A DNA stretch of 64,000 bases. Origin: Wocania arenilitoris (lineage in GTDB: Bacteria > Bacteroidota > Bacteroidia > Flavobacteriales > Flavobacteriaceae). A program made the translations under genes and the position numbers. The notes under the pieces were generated by a model. The model saw only the letters and a program-made list of their open reading frames with translations, was not told the origin of the DNA and made no database searches. The stretch covers positions 62,001 to 126,000 of the forward strand of contig NZ_JAKKDU010000005.1 in NCBI RefSeq assembly GCF_021728535.1. The letters run 5' to 3'. This document shows positions 1 through 5,964 of the stretch, piece by piece. Every line of letters starts with the position of its first letter. The stretch's first letter is position 1.

Positions 1-182
1 TCTTTAAAAGCTTAAAAGTGGAATGATATATAAACACGAGTATGATTTTAAACAACAAGCTGAATTATTTATCTTTGATTGGATAGAAACTTGGTATAAA
101 AAACAGAAGACATTCTGCTTTAGGAATGAAATCGATTAATCAATTTGAATTAGAAATGTATAACAATAATTTAGACGCATAG
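1..182 (+). pseudogene. Decayed 3' end of an IS3-family transposase (OrfB, rve integrase)
   Basis: Translation gives the C-terminal part of a DDE integrase of the IS3 type: QQAELFIFDWIETWY followed by NRRHSALGMKS, the conserved end of this family, and a stop at 180-182. The reading frame is broken twice. A base appears missing near 21-24 (gga-atg where gaaatg would keep the frame), and one extra A sits in the run near 98-103 (tataaaaaacag). The two indels compensate each other. Just downstream, 190-220 (ctgtccacttttttgttgca) looks like an IS3 right end, but I cannot fix the terminus. The rest of the element lies outside the window. Confidence 0.8.
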
Positions 183-285
183 TCTCTTAACTATCTGTCC
201 ACTTTTTTGTTGCAAGTCCAATCCAATTGATGGCGGGTTTGTAACACTAAATGGATAACAATTAAAGTAAAAAGTTAAAACATAT

Positions 286-720
286 TTACAGAGTTAGCAT
301 CCAACTACGTTGCAGTTTTTTAAATTTTTTCAATTCTCTTCTTAAAATTGGTAAAAAATCTTTTCCATTACTATTAGATCGTTCTAAGCGATACGAGTTT
401 TTATATAGCATATTAGTAATACGCTTAAGCGATGCAATATGTTTATACTTTCTCTCTGAATAACGCTCTAATTCTGCATTTACAATTTCTGGAACTAAGG
501 AGACTGATTGCTGTACAATATCTCCTGAAAAATAAATATTATTATCTTCAGAACCATCCTCTTTTAAAGCAGATAAATCATGATTTAAGTAGGTAGATAT
601 ATTTTGAGACAAAGCAAAAATATCTAGAGCTTTTTTGTAAATCGGTAATTCCGATAGATTTTGTGGGGTACTAGTCAACATATTCTTAATCTCTGTTGCA
701 ATTTTATCAAAATTACTCAC
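286..720 (-). CDS. Hypothetical all-helical protein
   Basis: I do not recognise this protein of about 144 residues. It is predicted almost entirely helical, with an N-terminal LPIYKKALDIFALSQNI segment and a basic C-terminus (RRELKKFKKLQRSW). The pattern recalls short four-helix-bundle proteins, which is a guess. The open frame extends to a TTG at 732, but the GTG at 720 (reading V-S-N-F-D) is a more ordinary start. It is transcribed divergently from the Lrp-family gene and ends next to the IS3 remnant, so it could belong to accessory DNA. It has no signal peptide or membrane segment. Confidence 0.55.
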   Translation of the reverse strand: MSNFDKIATEIKNMLTSTPQNLSELPIYKKALDIFALSQNISTYLNHDLSALKEDGSEDNNIYFSGDIVQQSVSLVPEIVNAELERYSERKYKHIASLKRITNMLYKNSYRLERSNSNGKDFLPILRRELKKFKKLQRSWMLTL

Positions 721-737
721 TAGAAACCACAATATTC

Positions 738-767
738 TTTTGATTTTAAAGTAAATCCGTATATTTG
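738..767 (+). promoter_or_regulatory. Promoter of the Lrp/AsnC-family gene
   Basis: TTG at 740-742, a 17-nt spacer and TATATTTG at 760-767 match the flavobacterial consensus TTG-N17-23-TAnnTTTG. The start codon is at 805, giving a leader of about 30 nt. Confidence 0.7.
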
Positions 768-804
768 CTTTAAATATTAATATTTTAATACTTAATTTCT
801 TTAA

Positions 805-1245
805 ATGAGTATTGACAGCCTAAATAGGAAGATTTTAAAGTGTTTGCAAGAAAACGCAAGACAATCTAATGCAGAAATTGGAAGACAAGTTGGTATTAGT
901 TCGCCTGCTGTTTCTGAACGCATAAAAAAAATGGAAGACTTAGGTGTTATTGAAGATTATAAAACCTTAGTTTCTCCATTCAATTTAGGGTACCAGTTTA
1001 AAGCTATAATTACTTTGCGTGCTTTTATGGGCAAGTTAAAACCATTTTTAGAAAAAGTAAAAACCTATGATGAGGTTATAAATTGTTATAGAATTACTGG
1101 CGACGAAAATATTGTTATGGAAGTAGTTTTAAAAGACCAAAAGCATCTTGAGAAATTTATTGACCAATTAATTATTTATGGCGAAAGTAAAACACAAATT
1201 GTTTTATCAAGTGTTGTAAAACAAAAAGAAGTTAAACCAATTTAA
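805..1245 (+). CDS. Lrp/AsnC family transcriptional regulator
   Basis: This 146-residue protein has the standard two-domain form of the feast/famine regulators. An N-terminal winged HTH (about residues 4-60, with ARQSNAEIGRQVGISSPAVS as the recognition region) is followed by a C-terminal RAM/AsnC ligand and oligomerisation domain (about 65-140, with the YRITGDENIVMEVVL core). Such proteins bind DNA as dimers or octamers and usually sense amino acids. It stands alone, with its own consensus promoter. It converges with the VOC gene, whose 3' end is one base away, so the two transcripts probably overlap at their ends. The ligand cannot be told from sequence. Confidence 0.9.
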   Translation: MSIDSLNRKILKCLQENARQSNAEIGRQVGISSPAVSERIKKMEDLGVIEDYKTLVSPFNLGYQFKAIITLRAFMGKLKPFLEKVKTYDEVINCYRITGDENIVMEVVLKDQKHLEKFIDQLIIYGESKTQIVLSSVVKQKEVKPI

Positions 1246-1246
1246 A

Positions 1247-1627
1247 TTATGAATTAACTCGCCAAGGCGGATTTTTTCTGTTTTTTCCTGCTTTATATAA
1301 AATGATATGATTACCATCTAAATCGTTTAAATGCGCTTCTCTCCACAGCCACATTTTATCTTCAGGTTCACTTGTAAATTCAATACCTTTTGCTTTTAGT
1401 TGCTTTACTAATTCATCAAGATTGTCATTTTCAAAATAGATTGTAATTCCACTTTCTTTGCTTAACTCATCAACTTTATGAATTGAAAAAGTAGAATTTC
1501 CATTAGGACATTCAAATCTTACATAATTTGGAGATGCATCTACGATAAGATGCAACCCCAAAATTTTGTAAAATGCTGTTCCTTTTTCAACGTTTAAAGA
1601 CGCAATGCTAATTTGATTTAAATCCAT
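1247..1627 (-). CDS. VOC-superfamily (glyoxalase/bleomycin-resistance fold) protein
   Basis: The 126-residue protein has the paired beta-alpha-beta-beta-beta pattern of vicinal-oxygen-chelate proteins: ASLNVEKGTAFYKILGLHLIVD in the first half, and WREAHLNDLDGNHIILYKAG in the second, where the D-P/L-D-G-N motif with a following metal-ligand-type position is typical. Members include glyoxalase I, dioxygenases and drug-binding resistance proteins; the substrate here is unknown. Its start codon overlaps the 3' end of the MFS gene by 10 bases, so it is probably translationally coupled to it. The exporter pairing suggests a joint role in handling a small toxic compound, which is inference. Confidence 0.8.
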   Translation of the reverse strand: MDLNQISIASLNVEKGTAFYKILGLHLIVDASPNYVRFECPNGNSTFSIHKVDELSKESGITIYFENDNLDELVKQLKAKGIEFTSEPEDKMWLWREAHLNDLDGNHIILYKAGKNRKNPPWRVNS

Positions 1628-2859
1628 AAAATTTCTTTTTCTTCTTCTTCTTTTAGTTTCTTTTTTCTATTTAAATATTTACCTAATATAAACAATAGAA
1701 AAACGCAAAGGGCTGCTAATATGGTTATAATATACCACGTGTTTTTAAAACCTAGTTTATCTGTCATTTGTAAACCAGCATTATGTCCAAAAATATGAGC
1801 TATTGAAAACGCTATAGTGTACAAAGCCATATATTCACCTTGGTTTCCTTTTTTTGCTCTATCCATTGCAAATGCATTCGAAAAAGGAAAAGCAATCATT
1901 TCTCCAAAGGTCATTAAAAGCATACCAAAAATTAAAACACCTGTCCACGGTGTAAAATTTAAAATAAGAAAACTTAAGCCTGTTAATAGACCACCAAAAA
2001 GCATCAAACCAGTTTTAGTAAATGTTGTGTTTTCTAACCATTTTATTACGGGCATTTCAAATACAAATATTAAAAAACCATTCATGCCTAATAGTACGCC
2101 AATTTCTATTTCAGTTAATTGATGCACATCTTTATAATATATTGGCATTGTTGAAAAATATTGTAAAAATACAACACCAAAAAACATCATAGACACTAAA
2201 AATATTAAAAACGCCTTATCATGATAAGCAGATTTAGGATTTTTAGCTTTTATTTCATCAATTAGTTTTGTTGTTTTTGGGTTTAAAACGTTTATTAAAA
2301 CTAATGCTGCTAAAATACAAGTGATGCCATCTACCCAAAATAAACCACTATAACTTAAAGTGGTTATTATAAATCCACCAATTGCAGGACCAGCAGAAAA
2401 CCCAAGATTAATGGCTAGCCTAATAAGTGTTACCGATCGTGTTTTATTTTCTAGTTTGCTGTAAGCACTTAATGCAACAAACATGGCAGGACGAAACATA
2501 TCAGCCACCAACATAACCAGTAAAATACCCATACAAAAAGATACAAAGGTTGTTAGAAATTGTAATGCTACAAACAAAATGCCAGTTGCTAGTAAACTAA
2601 AAACCATAACTTTATAAAAACCAATTTTATCGGTTAATTGTCCGCCAATCCAAGAACCAATAACAGAACCTAAACCAAAAGCACTCATAACCCAGCCAAC
2701 ATCACTTATACTAAAATCTAAATCCTCTTTAAGATAAAGTGATAAAAATGGTATTACCATGGTACCAGCTCTATTAATTAGCGTTATTAAAGCAAGCCAC
2801 CAAACTTCTCTAGAGAGTCCATTAAAAGTGTTTAGGTAATTGTTAAATAGTGTTTTCAT
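1618..2859 (-). CDS. MFS transporter (putative drug exporter)
   Basis: A 413-residue, 12-helix major facilitator protein. The loop between helices 2 and 3 reads GSWIGGQLTDKIGFYKV, the A-type MFS signature G-x3-D-R/K-x-G-R/K. The large central cytosolic loop falls near residues 195-215 (NPKTTKLIDEIKAKNPKS) and the C-terminus is a charged tail (NRKKKLKEEEEKE). The overall character is that of H+-coupled drug efflux permeases of the MdtH type; the substrate is not predictable. It is the first structural gene after a short leader ORF and a terminator hairpin (2932-3079), so expression probably depends on read-through. The downstream partner is the VOC protein. Confidence 0.88.
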   Translation of the reverse strand: MKTLFNNYLNTFNGLSREVWWLALITLINRAGTMVIPFLSLYLKEDLDFSISDVGWVMSAFGLGSVIGSWIGGQLTDKIGFYKVMVFSLLATGILFVALQFLTTFVSFCMGILLVMLVADMFRPAMFVALSAYSKLENKTRSVTLIRLAINLGFSAGPAIGGFIITTLSYSGLFWVDGITCILAALVLINVLNPKTTKLIDEIKAKNPKSAYHDKAFLIFLVSMMFFGVVFLQYFSTMPIYYKDVHQLTEIEIGVLLGMNGFLIFVFEMPVIKWLENTTFTKTGLMLFGGLLTGLSFLILNFTPWTGVLIFGMLLMTFGEMIAFPFSNAFAMDRAKKGNQGEYMALYTIAFSIAHIFGHNAGLQMTDKLGFKNTWYIITILAALCVFLLFILGKYLNRKKKLKEEEEKEILWI

Positions 2860-2931
2860 TAGTTCTAATTGTTCAAGTTGTTTTTTCTACATATTTAATT
2901 TTTTTGTTAAAGTCTGTAATAGACTAAAAAT

Positions 2932-2961
2932 AAAAAGTCCGACTGGGAAGTCGGACTTTTT
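2932..2961 (-). terminator. Intrinsic terminator in the leader of the MFS operon (attenuator)
   Basis: Perfect 12-bp stem: AAAAAGTCCGAC (2932-2943) and GTCGGACTTTTT (2950-2961) around a 6-nt loop. On the minus strand it is followed by U-rich sequence. It lies between a leader ORF and the MFS start at 2859, so reading through it is required for exporter expression. By symmetry it could also function on the plus strand. Confidence 0.8.
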
Positions 2962-3033
2962 AATATTGTAATATTTTATAATCATATCACCACAATATAT
3001 AATAAGCCCAACTCCTTGTCTTTAAACAAGAGG
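2947..3033 (-). promoter_or_regulatory. Predicted antiterminator and competing leader hairpin
   Basis: On the minus strand, GGAGTTGGGCTT (3015 to 3004), inside the leader ORF, can pair over 12 consecutive positions (three G-U) with AAGTCCGACTTC (2958 to 2947), which is the 5' arm of the terminator plus the loop. A second hairpin, CTTGT (3030-3026) with ACAAG (3019-3015), would sequester the start of that antiterminator strand. This yields the 1:2, 2:3, 3:4 alternatives of a ribosome-controlled attenuator. The pairings are read by eye; no folding energies were computed. Confidence 0.6.
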
Positions 3034-3079
3034 TCCATTGCTTTCTATAAATAGTGACGTTAATGCGCATTTTTTTCAT
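2987..3079 (-). CDS. Short leader peptide ORF upstream of the MFS-VOC operon
   Basis: An ORF of 30 codons (ATG at 3079; a second in-frame ATG at 3070 would give 27 residues) ends in TGA at 2987-2989. The peptide starts M-K-K-M-R-I-N-V and ends S-W-A-Y-Y-I-L-W; it holds three Trp and three Tyr. A -7 box at 3092-3099 places the predicted transcript start only a few bases before the ATG. The ORF covers both strands of the first leader hairpin, and the antiterminator strand coincides with the R-S-W-A codons. A ribosome stalled around the Q-W-T-S-C codons would leave that strand free. No homologue is known to me. Confidence 0.55.
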   Translation of the reverse strand: MKKMRINVTIYRKQWTSCLKTRSWAYYILW

Positions 3080-3091
3080 TTTATAATGAGA

Positions 3092-3099
3092 CAAAACTA
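3092..3099 (-). promoter_or_regulatory. -7 promoter element for the leader ORF/MFS transcript
   Basis: The minus strand reads TAGTTTTG, matching TAnnTTTG. Transcription would begin about 7 nt downstream, a few bases before the leader ORF start. I see no good TTG -33 element at the usual distance. Confidence 0.5.
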
Positions 3100-3147
3100 T
3101 ATAAAATTTTTGTAAGTTGTATTTTTGAATAAAATAAAGTTAAAAAA

Positions 3148-3678
3148 ATGTACAAAAGATTTTTAGTTATAAGTATAATTCTGCTATTTATATCCTGCGG
3201 AAGTTATTCTTTTCAGAGATTTTATAATAACCATAAATCAGATATTGGAGCAACTTATTTTCATGTGCCTAATTTTATGAAAGCTATTTTAAGGAATATT
3301 TCACCAGAAGTTGAAGCGGTAGTTGGTAATATATCCGATTTTAAATATATAAAGATAAAAAATATTAATACTGTTAAGCGCCAAAGTATTATTGCAGAAA
3401 TAAATCAGGTTACCAATTCTGGTTTTACTGATATGTTTAGAAAAAATGAGTTAATCAATACGCGAATTATTTCTGTACGCGAAGCAGGAATAGTTGTAAC
3501 AGATGCTATTATTTTTAATAGTAACTAAACCGAAACAACAGCATTTTATTTAAAAGGAAATTTTAATCCAGATAAAATAAAATCACTTTCAGATGAAGAT
3601 GCGTTTAACAAATTTTCGTCTCAGCTAATTCAAGCCTATCAATCTAATATTAATCCATCGTTTAATCCAGAAAACTAA
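3148..3678 (+). pseudogene. DUF4252-type lipoprotein gene interrupted by an in-frame stop
   Basis: The gene opens with a lipoprotein signal (ILLFISCGS, lipobox Cys near residue 17) and reads for 126 codons to TAA at 3526-3528. The same frame then continues without interruption for another 49 sense codons to a TAA at 3676-3678. The continuation (TETTAFYLKGNFNPDKIKSL) looks like the natural end of the domain, which in DUF4252-type proteins closes with a strand of this kind followed by a helix. A single base substitution therefore splits an otherwise intact gene of 176 codons. It could be a recent nonsense mutation, a sequencing error, or a shortened functional protein. The next gene also encodes a lipoprotein. 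Confidence 0.7.
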
Positions 3679-3732
3679 AACAAGCTAGAAAACAATTATT
3701 TGGTAAGCATTAAATCACTAAATTTTAAATAG

Positions 3733-4338
3733 ATGAGAATATATGTTTTATTTTTTACTTTATGTGTGATTCTTTGTAGTTGCAAACAAGAAAAAAGACC
3801 TGTTTTAGGAGAAACCGAATACCAAAAAGAGCAAAATGCAAATTTTAAAGATGCTACAATATCACCTCTAAAAGATAAAGATAGAAAAGATTTTAAAGGG
3901 TTAGAGTTTTTTAAATTCGATTCTACTTACGTAATTAAAACAAGTTTTAAAAGAACACCTAACGAGACAGTTTTTAAAATGAAAACGACCACAGATAGAG
4001 AACCGGAGTATGTTAAATATGGTGAATTAAATTTTGATTTAAAAGGGAAAAACTTCACGTTAAACATATATCAAAATCAAGGTTTGATTGATAAAGAAGG
4101 TTATGATGATTATTTATTTCTACCTTTTTTAGATGAAACAAACGGAATAGAAAGTTATGGTGGCGGGCGCTATATTGATGCCAGAATACCCAAAAATGAT
4201 TCTATGGTAATAGATTTTAATAAAGCATATAACCCTTATTGCGCTTATAATGACAAATATTCTTGCCCCATAGTACCACGAGAAAATTATTTAAATACAA
4301 GGATTGAAGCTGGTGTTAAAACTTTTGGGAAGTATTGA
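3733..4338 (+). CDS. DUF1684-family lipoprotein
   Basis: This is a 201-residue predicted lipoprotein: hydrophobic signal ending in VILCSC with the lipidated Cys near residue 17. The C-terminal two thirds carries the DUF1684 pattern: EYVKYGELNFDLKGKNFTL, then YDDYLFLPFLDETNGIESYG, a GGGRYID turn, and the closing NPYCAYNDKYSCP motif with two cysteines. The function of the family is unknown; members in Bacteroidota are usually exported. It converges with crcB. Confidence 0.82.
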   Translation: MRIYVLFFTLCVILCSCKQEKRPVLGETEYQKEQNANFKDATISPLKDKDRKDFKGLEFFKFDSTYVIKTSFKRTPNETVFKMKTTTDREPEYVKYGELNFDLKGKNFTLNIYQNQGLIDKEGYDDYLFLPFLDETNGIESYGGGRYIDARIPKNDSMVIDFNKAYNPYCAYNDKYSCPIVPRENYLNTRIEAGVKTFGKY

Positions 4339-4340
4339 GT

Positions 4341-4381
4341 TTTAAACGAATTTGTCGGTTTTTTTCTGATAAAGCCAAATA
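4341..4381. repeat. Copy 1 of a recurring motif of about 40 nt
   Basis: TTTAAACGAATTTGTC followed by GGTTTTTTTCTGATAAAGCC and AAATA. Similar sequences occur near 13067-13104 and 24210-24248. This copy lies exactly between the convergent DUF1684 and crcB genes. Confidence 0.5.
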
Positions 4382-4747
4382 TCACTTCACTAAAAACATG
4401 CCTAAAAAAACGGCTAAAAAACCAATAACAAAACTCCCTATGGTATACAATGCAAAACTTGTGAAATCGCCAGATTTTAAAAACACATGGTTCTCGTAAG
4501 CAAAAGTAGAAAAGGTTGTAAAACCACCACAAAACCCTGTGGCTAAAAGTAAGGTTTGGCTTTGGGTTAACGAATCGTTTTTTGCTGCTAAACCTAATAC
4601 AATACCAATAAGTAAACTACCAATAATATTAGCCGCAAACGTACCATAAGGTATACCTGTTGCTGTAGAATTTAAATATTTACCAATTACATAGCGCAGT
4701 ACACTACCAAAACCGCCACCAACAAAAACTAATAAAAGTTGTTTCAT
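4382..4747 (-). CDS. crcB: Fluoride channel CrcB/Fluc
   Basis: At 121 residues with four hydrophobic segments this has the normal length of a Fluc subunit, which assembles as an antiparallel dimer and exports fluoride from the cytoplasm. Diagnostic residues are present: GGGFGSVLRY at the N-terminus, TFAANIIGS with the pore Asn in helix 2, and GFCGGFTTFSTF, the helix 3 break with the Phe-box and Na+ site. It lies 7 bases after the SRPBCC-GyrI gene, probably in one transcript. I looked for a fluoride riboswitch upstream of the pair and did not see one. Confidence 0.95.
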   Translation of the reverse strand: MKQLLLVFVGGGFGSVLRYVIGKYLNSTATGIPYGTFAANIIGSLLIGIVLGLAAKNDSLTQSQTLLLATGFCGGFTTFSTFAYENHVFLKSGDFTSFALYTIGSFVIGFLAVFLGMFLVK

Positions 4748-4754
4748 TTATGTA

Positions 4755-5777
4755 TCATTCTTTTATTGGGATATAAATTTCGGTTACCCAATTTGCTGGG
4801 TTTGGTACTTTCTCAGGATCGGTTTGGTAAATTTCAAAAGGAAGAATATCAGATTGCTCCATATTATTTTCTGCTAGATGCTTCATAGTTGCCTCCCAAG
4901 CCTTAGGCAAATAGGTGTAATTTCCTTTTAATGTAGTTTTTAAAACTTTTGTTTTTGGTATATAACCACAAAGTACGTTGCTATCTCCGGTAACTGTGAC
5001 TTTATTTTGTACTGGTATAGCTTGACTCATAATAATACCATTTTCAGCAGTATCCATATTATGATAAATAGTAAATGGCATTCCCGTTTGCTTAATAGAG
5101 TTATTTGCCATATAGCCTAATATCTCACCATATTGTTTACCCATAATTTGGCTAATATTGGCACCAGTTGCCGAGGTTGTTTTGTACATATAAAATCCGC
5201 CACCATATTCGGTAATACCATCTATTTTAATAGTATATTTTTCCATACTAGCAACAACAATACTATCTAGTTTTTCGAGGCTTCGCTCGTAGTGCGGACC
5301 AATTTGTTTTTCCATACCACCCATTAAAACCGAAAACATTTTAAAGATAAAAGGTAAATCTTTACCAGAAATAGTCCATGTGGCATCAGTTGATCCATCT
5401 TTATTCTGCTTAAAATTCCAATTCACATCTGATGGTGGAAACTCTGCAAATTGCATATGTTGCTGTATAGAGGCATGAGGTGTAGCTTCGGTAGTTTTAA
5501 TAGTACCAACACCATCTTTATCCTCCCAAGAGTAAGATCCGTTAACACCTTTAGTCTGGTCTGATAATGTAATGGTCATATCAGGATCGGCTTCAACCCA
5601 AGATGACCACGATTCCCAGTTCTTAAAATCGATAACGTTATCATATATAACTGCTGCAGGAGCTTTTATGGTTCGCGTTCTAGTAACTTCAAATTCATTA
5701 GGTTGAACAGCTATATAAATGGCTGTACCAATAATTCCTATGAGCAATAAAAATAGGATATATTTAAGTGTTTTCAT
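4755..5777 (-). CDS. SRPBCC domain fused to a GyrI-like effector-binding domain, membrane-anchored
   Basis: The 340-residue protein begins with a single hydrophobic segment (about residues 6-24) acting as a signal or membrane anchor. Residues about 30-170 form an SRPBCC (START/polyketide-cyclase-like) domain: RTIKAPAAVIYDNVIDFKNW is the characteristic first strand and helix. Residues about 185-338 form a GyrI-like/AraC effector-binding domain, with GEILGYMANNSIKQTGMPFT and the closing FEIYQTDPEKVPNPANWVTE. Both domains bind small hydrophobic ligands, so a ligand-binding envelope role is likely; the ligand is unknown. It appears to be the first gene of an operon with crcB. Confidence 0.85.
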   Translation of the reverse strand: MKTLKYILFLLLIGIIGTAIYIAVQPNEFEVTRTRTIKAPAAVIYDNVIDFKNWESWSSWVEADPDMTITLSDQTKGVNGSYSWEDKDGVGTIKTTEATPHASIQQHMQFAEFPPSDVNWNFKQNKDGSTDATWTISGKDLPFIFKMFSVLMGGMEKQIGPHYERSLEKLDSIVVASMEKYTIKIDGITEYGGGFYMYKTTSATGANISQIMGKQYGEILGYMANNSIKQTGMPFTIYHNMDTAENGIIMSQAIPVQNKVTVTGDSNVLCGYIPKTKVLKTTLKGNYTYLPKAWEATMKHLAENNMEQSDILPFEIYQTDPEKVPNPANWVTEIYIPIKE

Positions 5778-5807
5778 TTAAAAAAAATTATGATAAATAT
5801 TGAAAAT

Positions 5808-5815
5808 CAAATATA
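5808..5815 (-). promoter_or_regulatory. -7 element for the SRPBCC-crcB operon
   Basis: The minus strand reads TATATTTG (TAnnTTTG), about 30 nt upstream of the start at 5777. No clear -33 TTG. Confidence 0.5.
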
Positions 5816-5844
5816 ATCATTTTAATCTTTGGTTAATAAATTAT

Positions 5845-5852
5845 TACATTTG
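5845..5852 (+). promoter_or_regulatory. -7 element for the dipeptidyl peptidase gene
   Basis: TACATTTG matches TAnnTTTG and lies about 110 nt upstream of the ATG at 5965, implying a long AT-rich leader. It sits back to back with the divergent promoter at 5808-5815. Confidence 0.45.
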
Positions 5853-5964
5853 CTGCCATAAAATTAAGTATTTAATAATTAAGCTTGCTTATTTTGATAA
5901 ATCACTATTTTTTTTGAGTTTAATTAACCTTAATTTACATAATAACTAAAATTAAAATAAATCA

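Noticed and set aside
1817-2122. Plus-strand open frame inside the MFS gene
   Set aside because: It is an antisense shadow of conserved transmembrane sequence, without a start context or family.
2932-2961. Reading the hairpin simply as a bidirectional terminator between divergent genes
   Set aside because: No gene ends on either side of it. It lies within the predicted leader of the MFS transcript, and its 5' arm has a 12-position alternative partner.
2962-3090. A tRNA or 6S-like RNA in the MFS upstream region
   Set aside because: No cloverleaf, and no long bulged stem. The open frame plus attenuator pairing explains the structure better.
4287-4532. Open frame overlapping crcB on the same strand in a different frame
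   Set aside because: It lies almost wholly inside crcB, whose motifs are unambiguous, and it encodes no recognisable protein.
5778-5964. Fluoride riboswitch upstream of the SRPBCC-crcB operon
   Set aside because: I looked for the conserved GG...UGAU...pseudoknot pattern and could not find it; the leader is short and AT-rich.
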